Source of the DNA: Leifsonia sp052114085
GTDB taxonomy: Bacteria; Actinomycetota; Actinomycetes; Actinomycetales; Microbacteriaceae
Assembly (NCBI RefSeq): GCF_052114085.1
Contig: NZ_JBFREB010000001.1
Span: 3,224,001-3,288,000, forward strand
Direction: 5' to 3'
DNA length: 64,000 nt
The notes under the pieces were generated by a model that saw nothing but the letters and a program-made list of their open reading frames with translations, did no database searches and was not told the origin of the DNA. The translations under genes and the position numbers were made by a program. The stretch's first letter is position 1, and the number at the start of each line of letters is the position of its first letter. Positions 32,846-39,666 of the stretch are shown one piece after another.

Positions 32846-33706
32846 GTGTTCGACGGCTTCGCGATCGCTGACATCGACGTCGGCGACGCGCGCATCCATG
32901 TGCGGCACGGCGGCGAGGGCCCGCCGCTGGTGCTGCTCCACGGTCACCCGCGGACCGGTGCCACCTGGCATCGTGTCGCCCCGCGGCTCGTGCGGCAGGG
33001 GTTCACGGTGGTGGTACCCGACCTGCGCGGGTATGGCCGCTCGACCGCGCCGGCGCCACGTCCCGACCACGCCCAGGCGTCGAAGCGGGCGATGGCGGGC
33101 GACCTCCTGGCCCTCATGCGAACTCTGGGCCACGACCGGTTCGACCTCGTCGGACACGACCGCGGCAGCTACGCCGCCTTCCGACTGGCGATGGACCATC
33201 CCGAGGCGGTCCGCCGAGTCGCCCTGCTGGACTGCATCCCGATCGTCGAGCACCTCGACCGCATCAGCCCGGAGTTCGCGACCGCCTGGTACCACTGGTT
33301 CTTCTTCGCTCAGCCGGACATCCCCGAGCGCGTGATCGGCGCTGACCCGGACGGCTGGTACGGCGGCGCGCCGGAGCAGATGGGGGCTGAGAACTTCGCC
33401 GAGCGCCGATCGGCCGTGCACCGCACCGAGGTGGTGCGCGCAATGCTCGAGGACTACCGCGCCGGACTCACCGTCGACCGCGCCGACGAGGAGGCCGACC
33501 GGGCCGCCGGACGACGGCTGCAGGTGCCGCTGCTCGTCCTGTGGTCACTCCGCGACGACCTGGAACAGCTGTTCGGCGACCCGCTGGCGATCTGGCGCGA
33601 TTGGGCGATGGATGTGCGCGGGCACGGAATCGACTCCGGGCACCACATGGCCGAGGATGCGCCCGAGCCCCTCTCCGACGCACTCACCGCGTTCTTCCAC
33701 GGCTGA
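32846..33706 (+). CDS. Alpha/beta hydrolase, fluoroacetate/haloacetate dehalogenase-like
   Basis: A 286-residue alpha/beta hydrolase with an aspartate nucleophile: D105 in VGHDRGSYAAFR. His150-Trp151 (WYHWFFFAQP) falls at the same distance from the nucleophile as the halide-binding His-Trp of characterised fluoroacetate dehalogenases. The oxyanion motif is LHGHPRTGATWH and the catalytic histidine is near 266 (SGHHMAED). Tyr204 (EDYRAG) could be the third halide contact. The second carboxylate-binding arginine four residues after the nucleophile is Tyr109 here, so the acid substrate may differ; an epoxide or other haloalkanoate hydrolase remains possible. A GTG start 18 bp after the SRPBCC stop suggests co-transcription. 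Confidence 0.82.
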   Translation: MFDGFAIADIDVGDARIHVRHGGEGPPLVLLHGHPRTGATWHRVAPRLVRQGFTVVVPDLRGYGRSTAPAPRPDHAQASKRAMAGDLLALMRTLGHDRFDLVGHDRGSYAAFRLAMDHPEAVRRVALLDCIPIVEHLDRISPEFATAWYHWFFFAQPDIPERVIGADPDGWYGGAPEQMGAENFAERRSAVHRTEVVRAMLEDYRAGLTVDRADEEADRAAGRRLQVPLLVLWSLRDDLEQLFGDPLAIWRDWAMDVRGHGIDSGHHMAEDAPEPLSDALTAFFHG

Positions 33707-33718
33707 CGCCGGCGCGAG

Positions 33719-34543
33719 TCAGGCCAGCCGGCGGTAGAGGCGGTTGCCGAGCGCGGCCAGCACGAACCCCGACGCCACGATCGCCGCGACGCCTCCCGCG
33801 TACGCGATGAACAGATGCTCGGTGCCCGACTGGGTCGAGAAATAGGTGACCATGAGCGCGACGACGGAGCCGATCGCGCACACCGCGCCGATCCAGACGA
33901 GGGGCCACAGTTTGCTCCGCACCGGCGGCTCGGCCCCGGGCAGGCGGAGCCACGAGAGGACGATTCCGGCCAGGCACCCCCAGAACGCGACGACGAGCAT
34001 CCCGGCCACCACGTCACTCGGACGGTGCCACTGCTCGACGAGCGTGGAGGCTCCTGCAGCAATCGTGAACAGCGACCCCACCACCGCGGCGAGCGGCCGG
34101 AATCGCGGCGACGCGAGCAGGAACACCACGAGGGCGGCAGACGCCGCGACCGCCGTGTGACCCGACGGCAGCGAATTGGCGAGCCCCACATCCACCCCCT
34201 TCTCCGGCCGCGAGAGGATGGTGTACTTCAGAACCTGCGTGCTCACGTTCGCCCCGACGGCGGCCCCGACCGCCACCGCGAAGACCAGCCAGTTGCGCCG
34301 CACGAGCACGATCACGATCGCGATCACCGCGCCGATCACCACCGACGCGACGGGCAGCGCATCGAGGAAGCCGTGTGCGAACTCGATCAGGTCGCCCTTC
34401 CACGCGTCCGCACCGGCGAACGCCCGCTCGTCGATCACCTGCCCGATGTAGCTCTGCACGAAGACGAGGTACACGGCGACGAACAGCACCGCGGACACGA
34501 GCGCTCCCCACAGGAACGGGAGGGTCCGGAGGCTCGATCGCAT
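33719..34543 (-). CDS. PAP2-family membrane phosphatase
   Basis: A 274-residue integral membrane phosphatase with six spans. The acid-phosphatase motifs are present in order: KYTILSRPEKG (motif 1), SLPSGHTAVA (motif 2) and EQWHRPSDVVAGM (motif 3, catalytic His). It probably removes phosphate from a lipid phosphate such as phosphatidic acid or undecaprenyl pyrophosphate at the outer face of the membrane. The ATG start (MRSSLRTLPF) is preceded by GGAAGGG at rather long spacing (10 bases). The open frame runs 45 codons further upstream without signals. Convergent with the dehalogenase-like gene. Confidence 0.88.
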   Translation of the reverse strand: MRSSLRTLPFLWGALVSAVLFVAVYLVFVQSYIGQVIDERAFAGADAWKGDLIEFAHGFLDALPVASVVIGAVIAIVIVLVRRNWLVFAVAVGAAVGANVSTQVLKYTILSRPEKGVDVGLANSLPSGHTAVAASAALVVFLLASPRFRPLAAVVGSLFTIAAGASTLVEQWHRPSDVVAGMLVVAFWGCLAGIVLSWLRLPGAEPPVRSKLWPLVWIGAVCAIGSVVALMVTYFSTQSGTEHLFIAYAGGVAAIVASGFVLAALGNRLYRRLA

Positions 34544-34649
34544 AGTGCATCCACCCTTCCACAACCGACTCTGAGATTTCCGGACGAACGCCGTGGAGAG
34601 GGAGAACTCCGCTGCTCGATCGGCTGTGAACAGGTGTAGACCAAGCACC

Positions 34650-35081
34650 ATGAGACGGATTACGGACACCATCGACATCGAAGCGCCGGCCCACGACGTG
34701 TACGCCGCCCTCCGCGCGCTCGACGCCTATCCCGGCTGGCTGCGGCATTCGATCGTCTACCACGGCACCCGGATGCGCCCGCCCGGGACGGCCGCCCTCT
34801 ACGAGGACTCGACAAGCGTCGGCCGGATGCGCGGCGAGCTGCTCGAGGAAGACCCCGACCGGGCGCTGCATTTCCACCAGACGGTCCGCTCAGGCGGGCT
34901 CGACGCGGACATCCGCTACGCCGTCGCCACGGCAGGTCCGGTCACGCGCGTCACGCGCGTCGGCGAGATGACCACGCATGGCGTCTACCGCGCGATGCAA
35001 CCGGTACTGGTCCGGATGGCAGCCGGCGAGAGCCGGCGAACGATGCGAGCCTTGAAGGCGCACGTCGAGCACCCCGCATGA
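34650..35081 (+). CDS. SRPBCC-family protein
   Basis: A 143-residue SRPBCC (START-like) protein: RITDTIDIEAPAHDVYAALR at the N-terminus is the canonical first strand and helix, then DAYPGWLRHSIVYHGTRMRP, antiparallel strands, and a long C-terminal helix (VLVRMAAGESRRTMRALKAH). It probably binds a hydrophobic ligand; the function is unknown. The near-consensus TAGACC lies seven bases before the ATG. It is convergent with the methyltransferase gene, nine bases apart. Confidence 0.8.
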   Translation: MRRITDTIDIEAPAHDVYAALRALDAYPGWLRHSIVYHGTRMRPPGTAALYEDSTSVGRMRGELLEEDPDRALHFHQTVRSGGLDADIRYAVATAGPVTRVTRVGEMTTHGVYRAMQPVLVRMAAGESRRTMRALKAHVEHPA

Positions 35082-35090
35082 GGGCTGTGG

Positions 35091-35978
35091 TCAGCTGACG
35101 AACCGAACCTCGCGCTCACCGCCGGTCAGCCGCCCCCGCATGACCGCGACCGCCTCCGGGTTGCTGTCCACGAGCAGGAACCGGCGACCGAGGGATGCGG
35201 CCACAGCACCGGTCGTGCCGCTGCCCGCGAAGAAGTCGAGCACCCAGTCCTCCTCGCGGCTGGACGCCTGCACGATGCGGCGGAGCACGCCCTCCGGCTT
35301 CTGGGTCGGGTAGCCGGTCTTCTCCCGTCCGGTCGGTGACACGATGGTGTGCCACCAGACGTCTGTGGGGAGCTTGCCGAGCTGCGCCTTCTCGGGCGTC
35401 ACCAGGCCCGGCGCCATGTACGGCTCGCGCTCGACCGCCGCCGAATCGAAGTGGTACGCCGACGGGTCCTTCACGTAGACGAGGATCGTGTCGTGCTTGG
35501 CCGGCCACCGGTTCTTCGGCTTCGCGCCGTAGTCATAGGCCCAGATGATCTCGTTCAGGAACGACTCCCGGCCGAACAGCGCATCCAGCAGCACCTTCGC
35601 GTAGTGCGACTCGCGGTAGTCGAGGTGCAGGTAGAGGGTGCCGTCGGCGGCGAGTACTCGCCAGGCCTCGATCAGGCGCGGTTCCAGGAATCCCCAGTAG
35701 TCCTCGAATCGGTCGTCGTAGCGCAGCAGATCGCCCTTGATCCGTTCGTAGCTGCGGCCCTTGAACCCGACGACGCTGCCCGCGCCTCCCTCCGACCTCA
35801 CCGAGGTCAGGGTCTGCCGCGCCTGCGGGCGGCCGGTGTTGAAGGGCGGATCGAGGTAGATCAGCCGGAACGACTCGTCCGGCAACCCGGCCAGCACCTC
35901 GAGGTTGTCGCCCTGCACGACCGTGCTGGGCGCATCCGGATGCCACAGCGGTGGGGCTGCGGGAACAGGCTGTGACAT
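35091..35978 (-). CDS. Orphan site-specific DNA methyltransferase (beta-class)
   Basis: A 295-residue amino-methyltransferase (N6-adenine or N4-cytosine). The catalytic motif IV, DPPFNTG (residue 43), comes before the S-adenosylmethionine-binding motif I, FAGSGTTG (residue 250), the order that defines beta-class enzymes. WVLDFFAGSGTTGAVAASLG and YPTQKPEGVLRRIVQASS are intact, so it should be active. The central part with the target recognition region includes IIWAYDYGAKPKNRWPAKHD. No restriction endonuclease lies nearby, so it is an orphan or housekeeping methylase. The ATG follows GAGAAT by six bases in a symmetric divergent promoter. Confidence 0.9.
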   Translation of the reverse strand: MSQPVPAAPPLWHPDAPSTVVQGDNLEVLAGLPDESFRLIYLDPPFNTGRPQARQTLTSVRSEGGAGSVVGFKGRSYERIKGDLLRYDDRFEDYWGFLEPRLIEAWRVLAADGTLYLHLDYRESHYAKVLLDALFGRESFLNEIIWAYDYGAKPKNRWPAKHDTILVYVKDPSAYHFDSAAVEREPYMAPGLVTPEKAQLGKLPTDVWWHTIVSPTGREKTGYPTQKPEGVLRRIVQASSREEDWVLDFFAGSGTTGAVAASLGRRFLLVDSNPEAVAVMRGRLTGGEREVRFVS

Positions 35979-36009
35979 GCGTCCATTCTCTCAGCGGTGA
36001 GAATGGACT
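35979..36009. promoter_or_regulatory. Symmetric divergent promoter between methyltransferase and HAD genes
   Basis: TCCATTCTC (35982-35990) and GAGAATGGA (35999-36007) form a perfect 9-bp inverted repeat. Each arm carries GAGAAT, placed six bases before the ATG on the minus strand and five before the GTG on the plus strand. The only 31 bp between the two start codons therefore look like two mirror-image leaderless -10 boxes, or an operator covering both. Confidence 0.55.
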
Positions 36010-36897
36010 GTGCACAATCTCGGTCTGCTCTTCGACGTCGACGGCCCCATCGCGAGTCCCGTCACCCGCACCATCGCCATCCGCAGCATCGTCACCGACC
36101 TGGTCTCGATGGCGGCGGCGGGCGTCCCGATCGCCTTCATCACCGGGCGGTCGGGGGATTTCATCCGCCACCAGGTGGTCACGCCGCTGTGCGACGCCGG
36201 GCTCGGGGAGGCGCTCGACCAGCACGGAGCGCGCATGTTCGGCGTGTTCGAGAAGGGCGGCGCCTGGGCGCCGATCACGGGTGCTGGGATGGGCGAGGTC
36301 ACCGTCGACGAGACCGTCGCGTTCTCCCCCGAGGCTGTGGACGGCATCCGCCGGCTCGTGCGCGACCGCTTCGCCGACACGATGTTCTTCGACGAGACGA
36401 AGCGCGCCATGATCTCGGTCGAGCAACGCACCGACGTGGATGCGGAGACCTACCAGGAGGCGCAATCCCGGTTCCAGGACGCGGCGTTCGAGCTGCTGAC
36501 CGGCCTCGGCGTCGGCCTGCGCTACGGCGAGCGCGTCGCCCCCGATGCGGACGGCGCGGTGCCGTACCGCATCGACCCGACGATCATCTCGACCGACATC
36601 GAGTCGGTGCTGCTCGACAAGGACCGCGGGGCGCAGCGCGCGTTCGACTACTTCGCGGCACGGGGACCCCTGCCGCGGCGCTGGCGCTCGGTCGGCGACT
36701 CCCGCAGCGACTACAAGATGGCAGACTTCGTGCACGACGCCGGCTACGAGGTGGCACACGTGGATGTGCGCCCCGCCGACGGCGTGCTCGAACGGCCCTA
36801 CGAGGTGATCACCATCGGCGACGCGATCCACGACGACGCGGGTGCCGAGTTCCTCGCCCACTGGCGCCGCGAGTTGGGCCTGGACGCGGCTGTCTGA
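36010..36897 (+). CDS. HAD-superfamily phosphatase
   Basis: A 295-residue HAD-like protein. Motif I is GLLFDVDGPIASPVTRT with the Asp pair near residues 9-11, motif II is IAFITGRSGDF, and the acidic motif IV is RWRSVGDSRSDYKMADFV. The cap region resembles sugar-phosphate phosphatases of the trehalose-phosphatase/Cof group, but I cannot assign a substrate. The GTG start has no ribosome site; GAGAAT five bases upstream suggests a leaderless message. It is divergent from the DNA methyltransferase with a shared palindromic promoter. Confidence 0.8.
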   Translation: MHNLGLLFDVDGPIASPVTRTIAIRSIVTDLVSMAAAGVPIAFITGRSGDFIRHQVVTPLCDAGLGEALDQHGARMFGVFEKGGAWAPITGAGMGEVTVDETVAFSPEAVDGIRRLVRDRFADTMFFDETKRAMISVEQRTDVDAETYQEAQSRFQDAAFELLTGLGVGLRYGERVAPDADGAVPYRIDPTIISTDIESVLLDKDRGAQRAFDYFAARGPLPRRWRSVGDSRSDYKMADFVHDAGYEVAHVDVRPADGVLERPYEVITIGDAIHDDAGAEFLAHWRRELGLDAAV

Positions 36898-36923
36898 CCC
36901 TCCGTTGCCGCGCGGGTTTGGAC

Positions 36924-37400
36924 TCAGCCCAGCTCGCGGCCGCGGTTGCGGCGGCGGATCTCGCGGGGCGCCCGGCCGCCGAGGAACGAGCGGGCCGGGT
37001 CCACCAGGAAGCCCTGCCGCAGCGCCTCGCGACCGACCAGCATCCGGAAGCCCATCTGGTCGCGGTTCGTGAGCGTCGTCTCCGCCCGCACCGGGCGGCC
37101 GCCGAGCACCAGGTCGAGCAGCACGACGATCCGCTCCTCGGTGTGACCGGACGAACTCCGCACCACACGGCGGTCGTGCACCGCGCACTCGGCGGTCACC
37201 GCATCCCGATCGGTGTCCTGCCAGGGGTGCACCTGGAAGCGCACCCGGTCGCCGGGGAGTTCCTCGATGTCGAAGGCGTGGAGGGACGAGCTGCGCGCCC
37301 CGGTGTCGACCTTCACCTTGATCCAGGACACGCCGATCCCGGGCAGGTTGACCCACTCACGCCAGCCGACCGTGTCGGTGGTTGGATGGGTCTCGGCCAT
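36924..37400 (-). CDS. RimK-associated retropepsin-like (ATP-dependent zinc) protease
   Basis: A 158-residue protein of the putative ATP-dependent zinc protease family, related to RimB. The aspartic-protease-like active motif is KVKVDTGARSSSLHAFDIEE (Asp32) and the C-terminal conserved block is MGFRMLVGREALRQGFLVDP. RimB-type proteases remove C-terminal glutamates added to ribosomal protein S6 by RimK. This fits the next gene, a RimK ligase, which is divergent and starts only 26 bp away. The ATG has GGGGGA immediately upstream, and GAAGAT lies six bases before it. Confidence 0.85.
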   Translation of the reverse strand: MAETHPTTDTVGWREWVNLPGIGVSWIKVKVDTGARSSSLHAFDIEELPGDRVRFQVHPWQDTDRDAVTAECAVHDRRVVRSSSGHTEERIVVLLDLVLGGRPVRAETTLTNRDQMGFRMLVGREALRQGFLVDPARSFLGGRAPREIRRRNRGRELG

Positions 37401-37426
37401 TCCCCCATCTTCGCAGGAGCAGACCC

Positions 37427-38626
37427 GTGAAACTCGCCATCCTCTCGCGCGCCCCGCACGCTTACTCGACGCAGCGACTGCGAATGGCGGCCGAGAACCG
37501 CGGTCACACAGTGCGGGTGCTGAACACGCTGCGTTTCGCGATCGACCTCTCGGGCGACGAGCCCGACCTCCAGTACCGGGGTCGCCTGCTGTCGGATTAC
37601 GACGCGATTCTGCCGCGCATCGGCAATTCGATCACGTACTACGGCACCGCGGTCGTGCGGCAGTTCGAGCAGATGGATGTGTACACGCCGAATACCGCGA
37701 ACGGCATCACGAACTCGCGGGACAAGCTGCGGGCGACGCAGATCCTCTCGCGCCACAACATCGGGATGCCGCGAACCGCCTTCGTGAGCAGCCGGGCCGA
37801 CGTGCAGATGGCGATCGAGCGGGTCGGTGGGGCGCCGGTCGTCATCAAGCTGCTGGAGGGCACGCAGGGGATCGGGGTCATCCTCGCGCCGGAGGCGAAG
37901 ATCGCCGAGGCGATCATCGAGACGCTGCACTCGACGAAGCAGAACGTCCTCATCCAGAGCTTCATCGCCGAGAGCCGTGGCCGCGACATCCGCGCGCTGG
38001 TTGTCGGCGACCGCGTGGTGGCCGCGATGCGGCGGGTGGCGAGCGGCGACGAGTTCCGCTCGAACGTGCACCGCGGCGGAACCGTCGAGAAGGTGACCCT
38101 GACGCCCGAGTTCGAGGAGGCGGCGGTCCGCTCGGCGCAGATCATGGGATTGCGCGTCGCCGGCGTCGACATGCTGGAGGGCAAGGACGGCCCCCTCGTG
38201 ATGGAGGTCAACTCCTCACCCGGGCTGGAGGGCATCGAGCGGGCGACCGGGTTGGATGTGGCCGGCGCGATCATCGACTTCATCGACAACCAGGTCGCGT
38301 TCCCCGAGATCGACGTGCGCCAGCGGCTCAGCGTGTCGACGGGCTACGGCGTGGCGGAACTGCTCGTGCACACGAATGCGGACCTGGTCGGCAAGTCGCT
38401 GCGCGACTCGGGCCTGGCTGAGCGGGACATCTCCGTGCTGACGCTGCACCGCGGAACGTCCGTCATCCCGAACCCGCGCAGCGGCGTGGTGCTCGAGTCG
38501 GGCGACCGGCTGCTGTGTTTCGGTCGGCTGGAGGAGATGCGGTCCATGATCCCCGACCGCCGCAAGCGCCGCGCCAAGGTGCGCAAGCTGCCGAAGGCTG
38601 CGCAGGAGGCTCTCACCGAGGAGTAG
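37427..38626 (+). CDS. rimK: RimK-family ATP-grasp glutamate ligase fused to RCK_C (TrkA-C) domain
   Basis: Residues 1-95 are the RimK preATP-grasp domain (MKLAILSRAPHAYSTQRL). Residues 96-295 are the ATP-grasp ligase with VVIKLLEGTQGIGVILA, ESRGRDIRALVVGDRVVAAM and the metal site VMEVNSSPGLEGIE. RimK usually ends near residue 300. Here a further ~100 residues follow, of which 304-376 match the RCK_C/TrkA-C fold (GYGVAELLVHTNADLVGKSL to ESGDRLLCFGRLEEM), a regulatory domain known from K+ channels and transporters. The tail is basic. The GTG has AGGAG seven bases upstream. The ligase adds glutamates to a protein C-terminus (S6 in model species). The RCK_C domain suggests control by a small ligand. 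Confidence 0.9.
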   Translation: MKLAILSRAPHAYSTQRLRMAAENRGHTVRVLNTLRFAIDLSGDEPDLQYRGRLLSDYDAILPRIGNSITYYGTAVVRQFEQMDVYTPNTANGITNSRDKLRATQILSRHNIGMPRTAFVSSRADVQMAIERVGGAPVVIKLLEGTQGIGVILAPEAKIAEAIIETLHSTKQNVLIQSFIAESRGRDIRALVVGDRVVAAMRRVASGDEFRSNVHRGGTVEKVTLTPEFEEAAVRSAQIMGLRVAGVDMLEGKDGPLVMEVNSSPGLEGIERATGLDVAGAIIDFIDNQVAFPEIDVRQRLSVSTGYGVAELLVHTNADLVGKSLRDSGLAERDISVLTLHRGTSVIPNPRSGVVLESGDRLLCFGRLEEMRSMIPDRRKRRAKVRKLPKAAQEALTEE

Positions 38627-38643
38627 GCGCACTCACGCGCACC

Positions 38644-39579
38644 TCAGACGATCGGCTGCTCCGCCATCCGTGCGCGCTCGGCGCGGCGGTAGTGCCGAAG
38701 GATGAGCCAGAGAGTGAGGATGCCGCCCGCGGCCACCACGATCAGCACGACGATGTACAGGATGCCGGCCAGCGCGGTCACAGCAGACGAGGTCTGTGCG
38801 GTGAGGCCGCCGGCGGTGGCCAGCTCCTCCAACGCCCGTCCGTTGACGATGAGCGCGATCACGGCGGCAAGGTCGCTCGCCGAGTCCCACAGCCCGTGGA
38901 GGATGGCGACGCCGACGTAGGTGACGACAACCCACGGTGAGAACCGGAAGCGCGTGGCGCCGCGGGCCGCGCCGAACAGCACCGCGCCGAGCACCGCCGT
39001 CCACAGCACATGGCCGACCGGTGCCAGGATGGCGCGCAGCACCTCGGTCTGCAGCAGGGAGACCAGGTCGATGCCGCGCGCGGTGATGGCCGCGTTGAAT
39101 GCGTAGCCTGCCGACTCGAACGCGGCGAAACCCGCGCCGACCGTCGCGCCGAGCAGTGCACCCTGCATGGCCGTCTTCGGCACGACCCGCCAGCCGATGA
39201 TGACCAGCAGGACGGCCTTCACCGCCTCCTCGATCAGCCCGACCAGCAGGTACATCCAGTAGCTCTGGTGCAGGTTCACCTCGAGCAGGGAGGCACCGAG
39301 CACACCGAAGATGCCGCCGACGAAGAACGCGAGCACGAGCTGGAGCGAGCTGATGCTCCCGGTGACGCGCTCGATGGCGAACAGCACGACGCAGAACGGG
39401 ACCAGGAAGCTGCCGAGCAGGATCAGTGTCGGGACGAGGTTCGTGTTCTGGGTGGTGGCGGTCACGACAATGGTCAGGATCCACAGCGCCAGGCCCGTGA
39501 GCAGCGTCTTCCACCACCAGCCGTGATGATGATGCGGGTGCGGGACACCATCCGGCCGGTCCACCGATTCTGCGGTCAT
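38644..39579 (-). CDS. PrsW-family intramembrane metalloprotease
   Basis: A 311-residue membrane protease with about nine spans. The PrsW motifs are visible: EEAVKAVLL (EExxK, residues 117-121), FESAGYAFNA and ILHGLWDSASD (His and Asp ligands), plus APVGHVLWTAV with another conserved His. The cytosolic N-terminus has a His-rich patch (PHPHHHHGWWW). In Bacillus, PrsW makes the first cut of an anti-sigma factor; the target here is unknown. Start at MTAESV; ATGs two and four codons upstream are possible. Convergent with the RimK gene and downstream of the giant surface protein gene. Confidence 0.88.
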   Translation of the reverse strand: MTAESVDRPDGVPHPHHHHGWWWKTLLTGLALWILTIVVTATTQNTNLVPTLILLGSFLVPFCVVLFAIERVTGSISSLQLVLAFFVGGIFGVLGASLLEVNLHQSYWMYLLVGLIEEAVKAVLLVIIGWRVVPKTAMQGALLGATVGAGFAAFESAGYAFNAAITARGIDLVSLLQTEVLRAILAPVGHVLWTAVLGAVLFGAARGATRFRFSPWVVVTYVGVAILHGLWDSASDLAAVIALIVNGRALEELATAGGLTAQTSSAVTALAGILYIVVLIVVAAGGILTLWLILRHYRRAERARMAEQPIV

Positions 39580-39628
39580 GATCATCCCCATCCCGGAGCG
39601 GTCGACATCCTGCGGGACATCATCCCAC

Positions 39629-39661
39629 CGGGCGGGCACGGGGTGAGCCCGTACCCGCCCG
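39629..39661 (-). terminator. Strong GC stem-loop after the surface-protein gene
   Basis: CGGGCGGG and ACGGG pair with CCCGT and CCCGCCCG (single-base bulges between them) around a five-base loop, starting five bases after the stop codon. No U tract. Confidence 0.65.
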
Positions 39662-39666
39662 CGTGG

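Noticed and set aside
31130..33421. A 763-residue minus-strand frame across the MFS, SRPBCC and hydrolase genes
   Set aside because: It spans several genuine opposite-strand genes with recognised motifs and shows only Arg/Gly/Gln-rich shadow composition.
35091..36897. Restriction-modification system built on the DNA methyltransferase
   Set aside because: The neighbours are a HAD protein, an SRPBCC protein and a PAP2 phosphatase; none has nuclease motifs.
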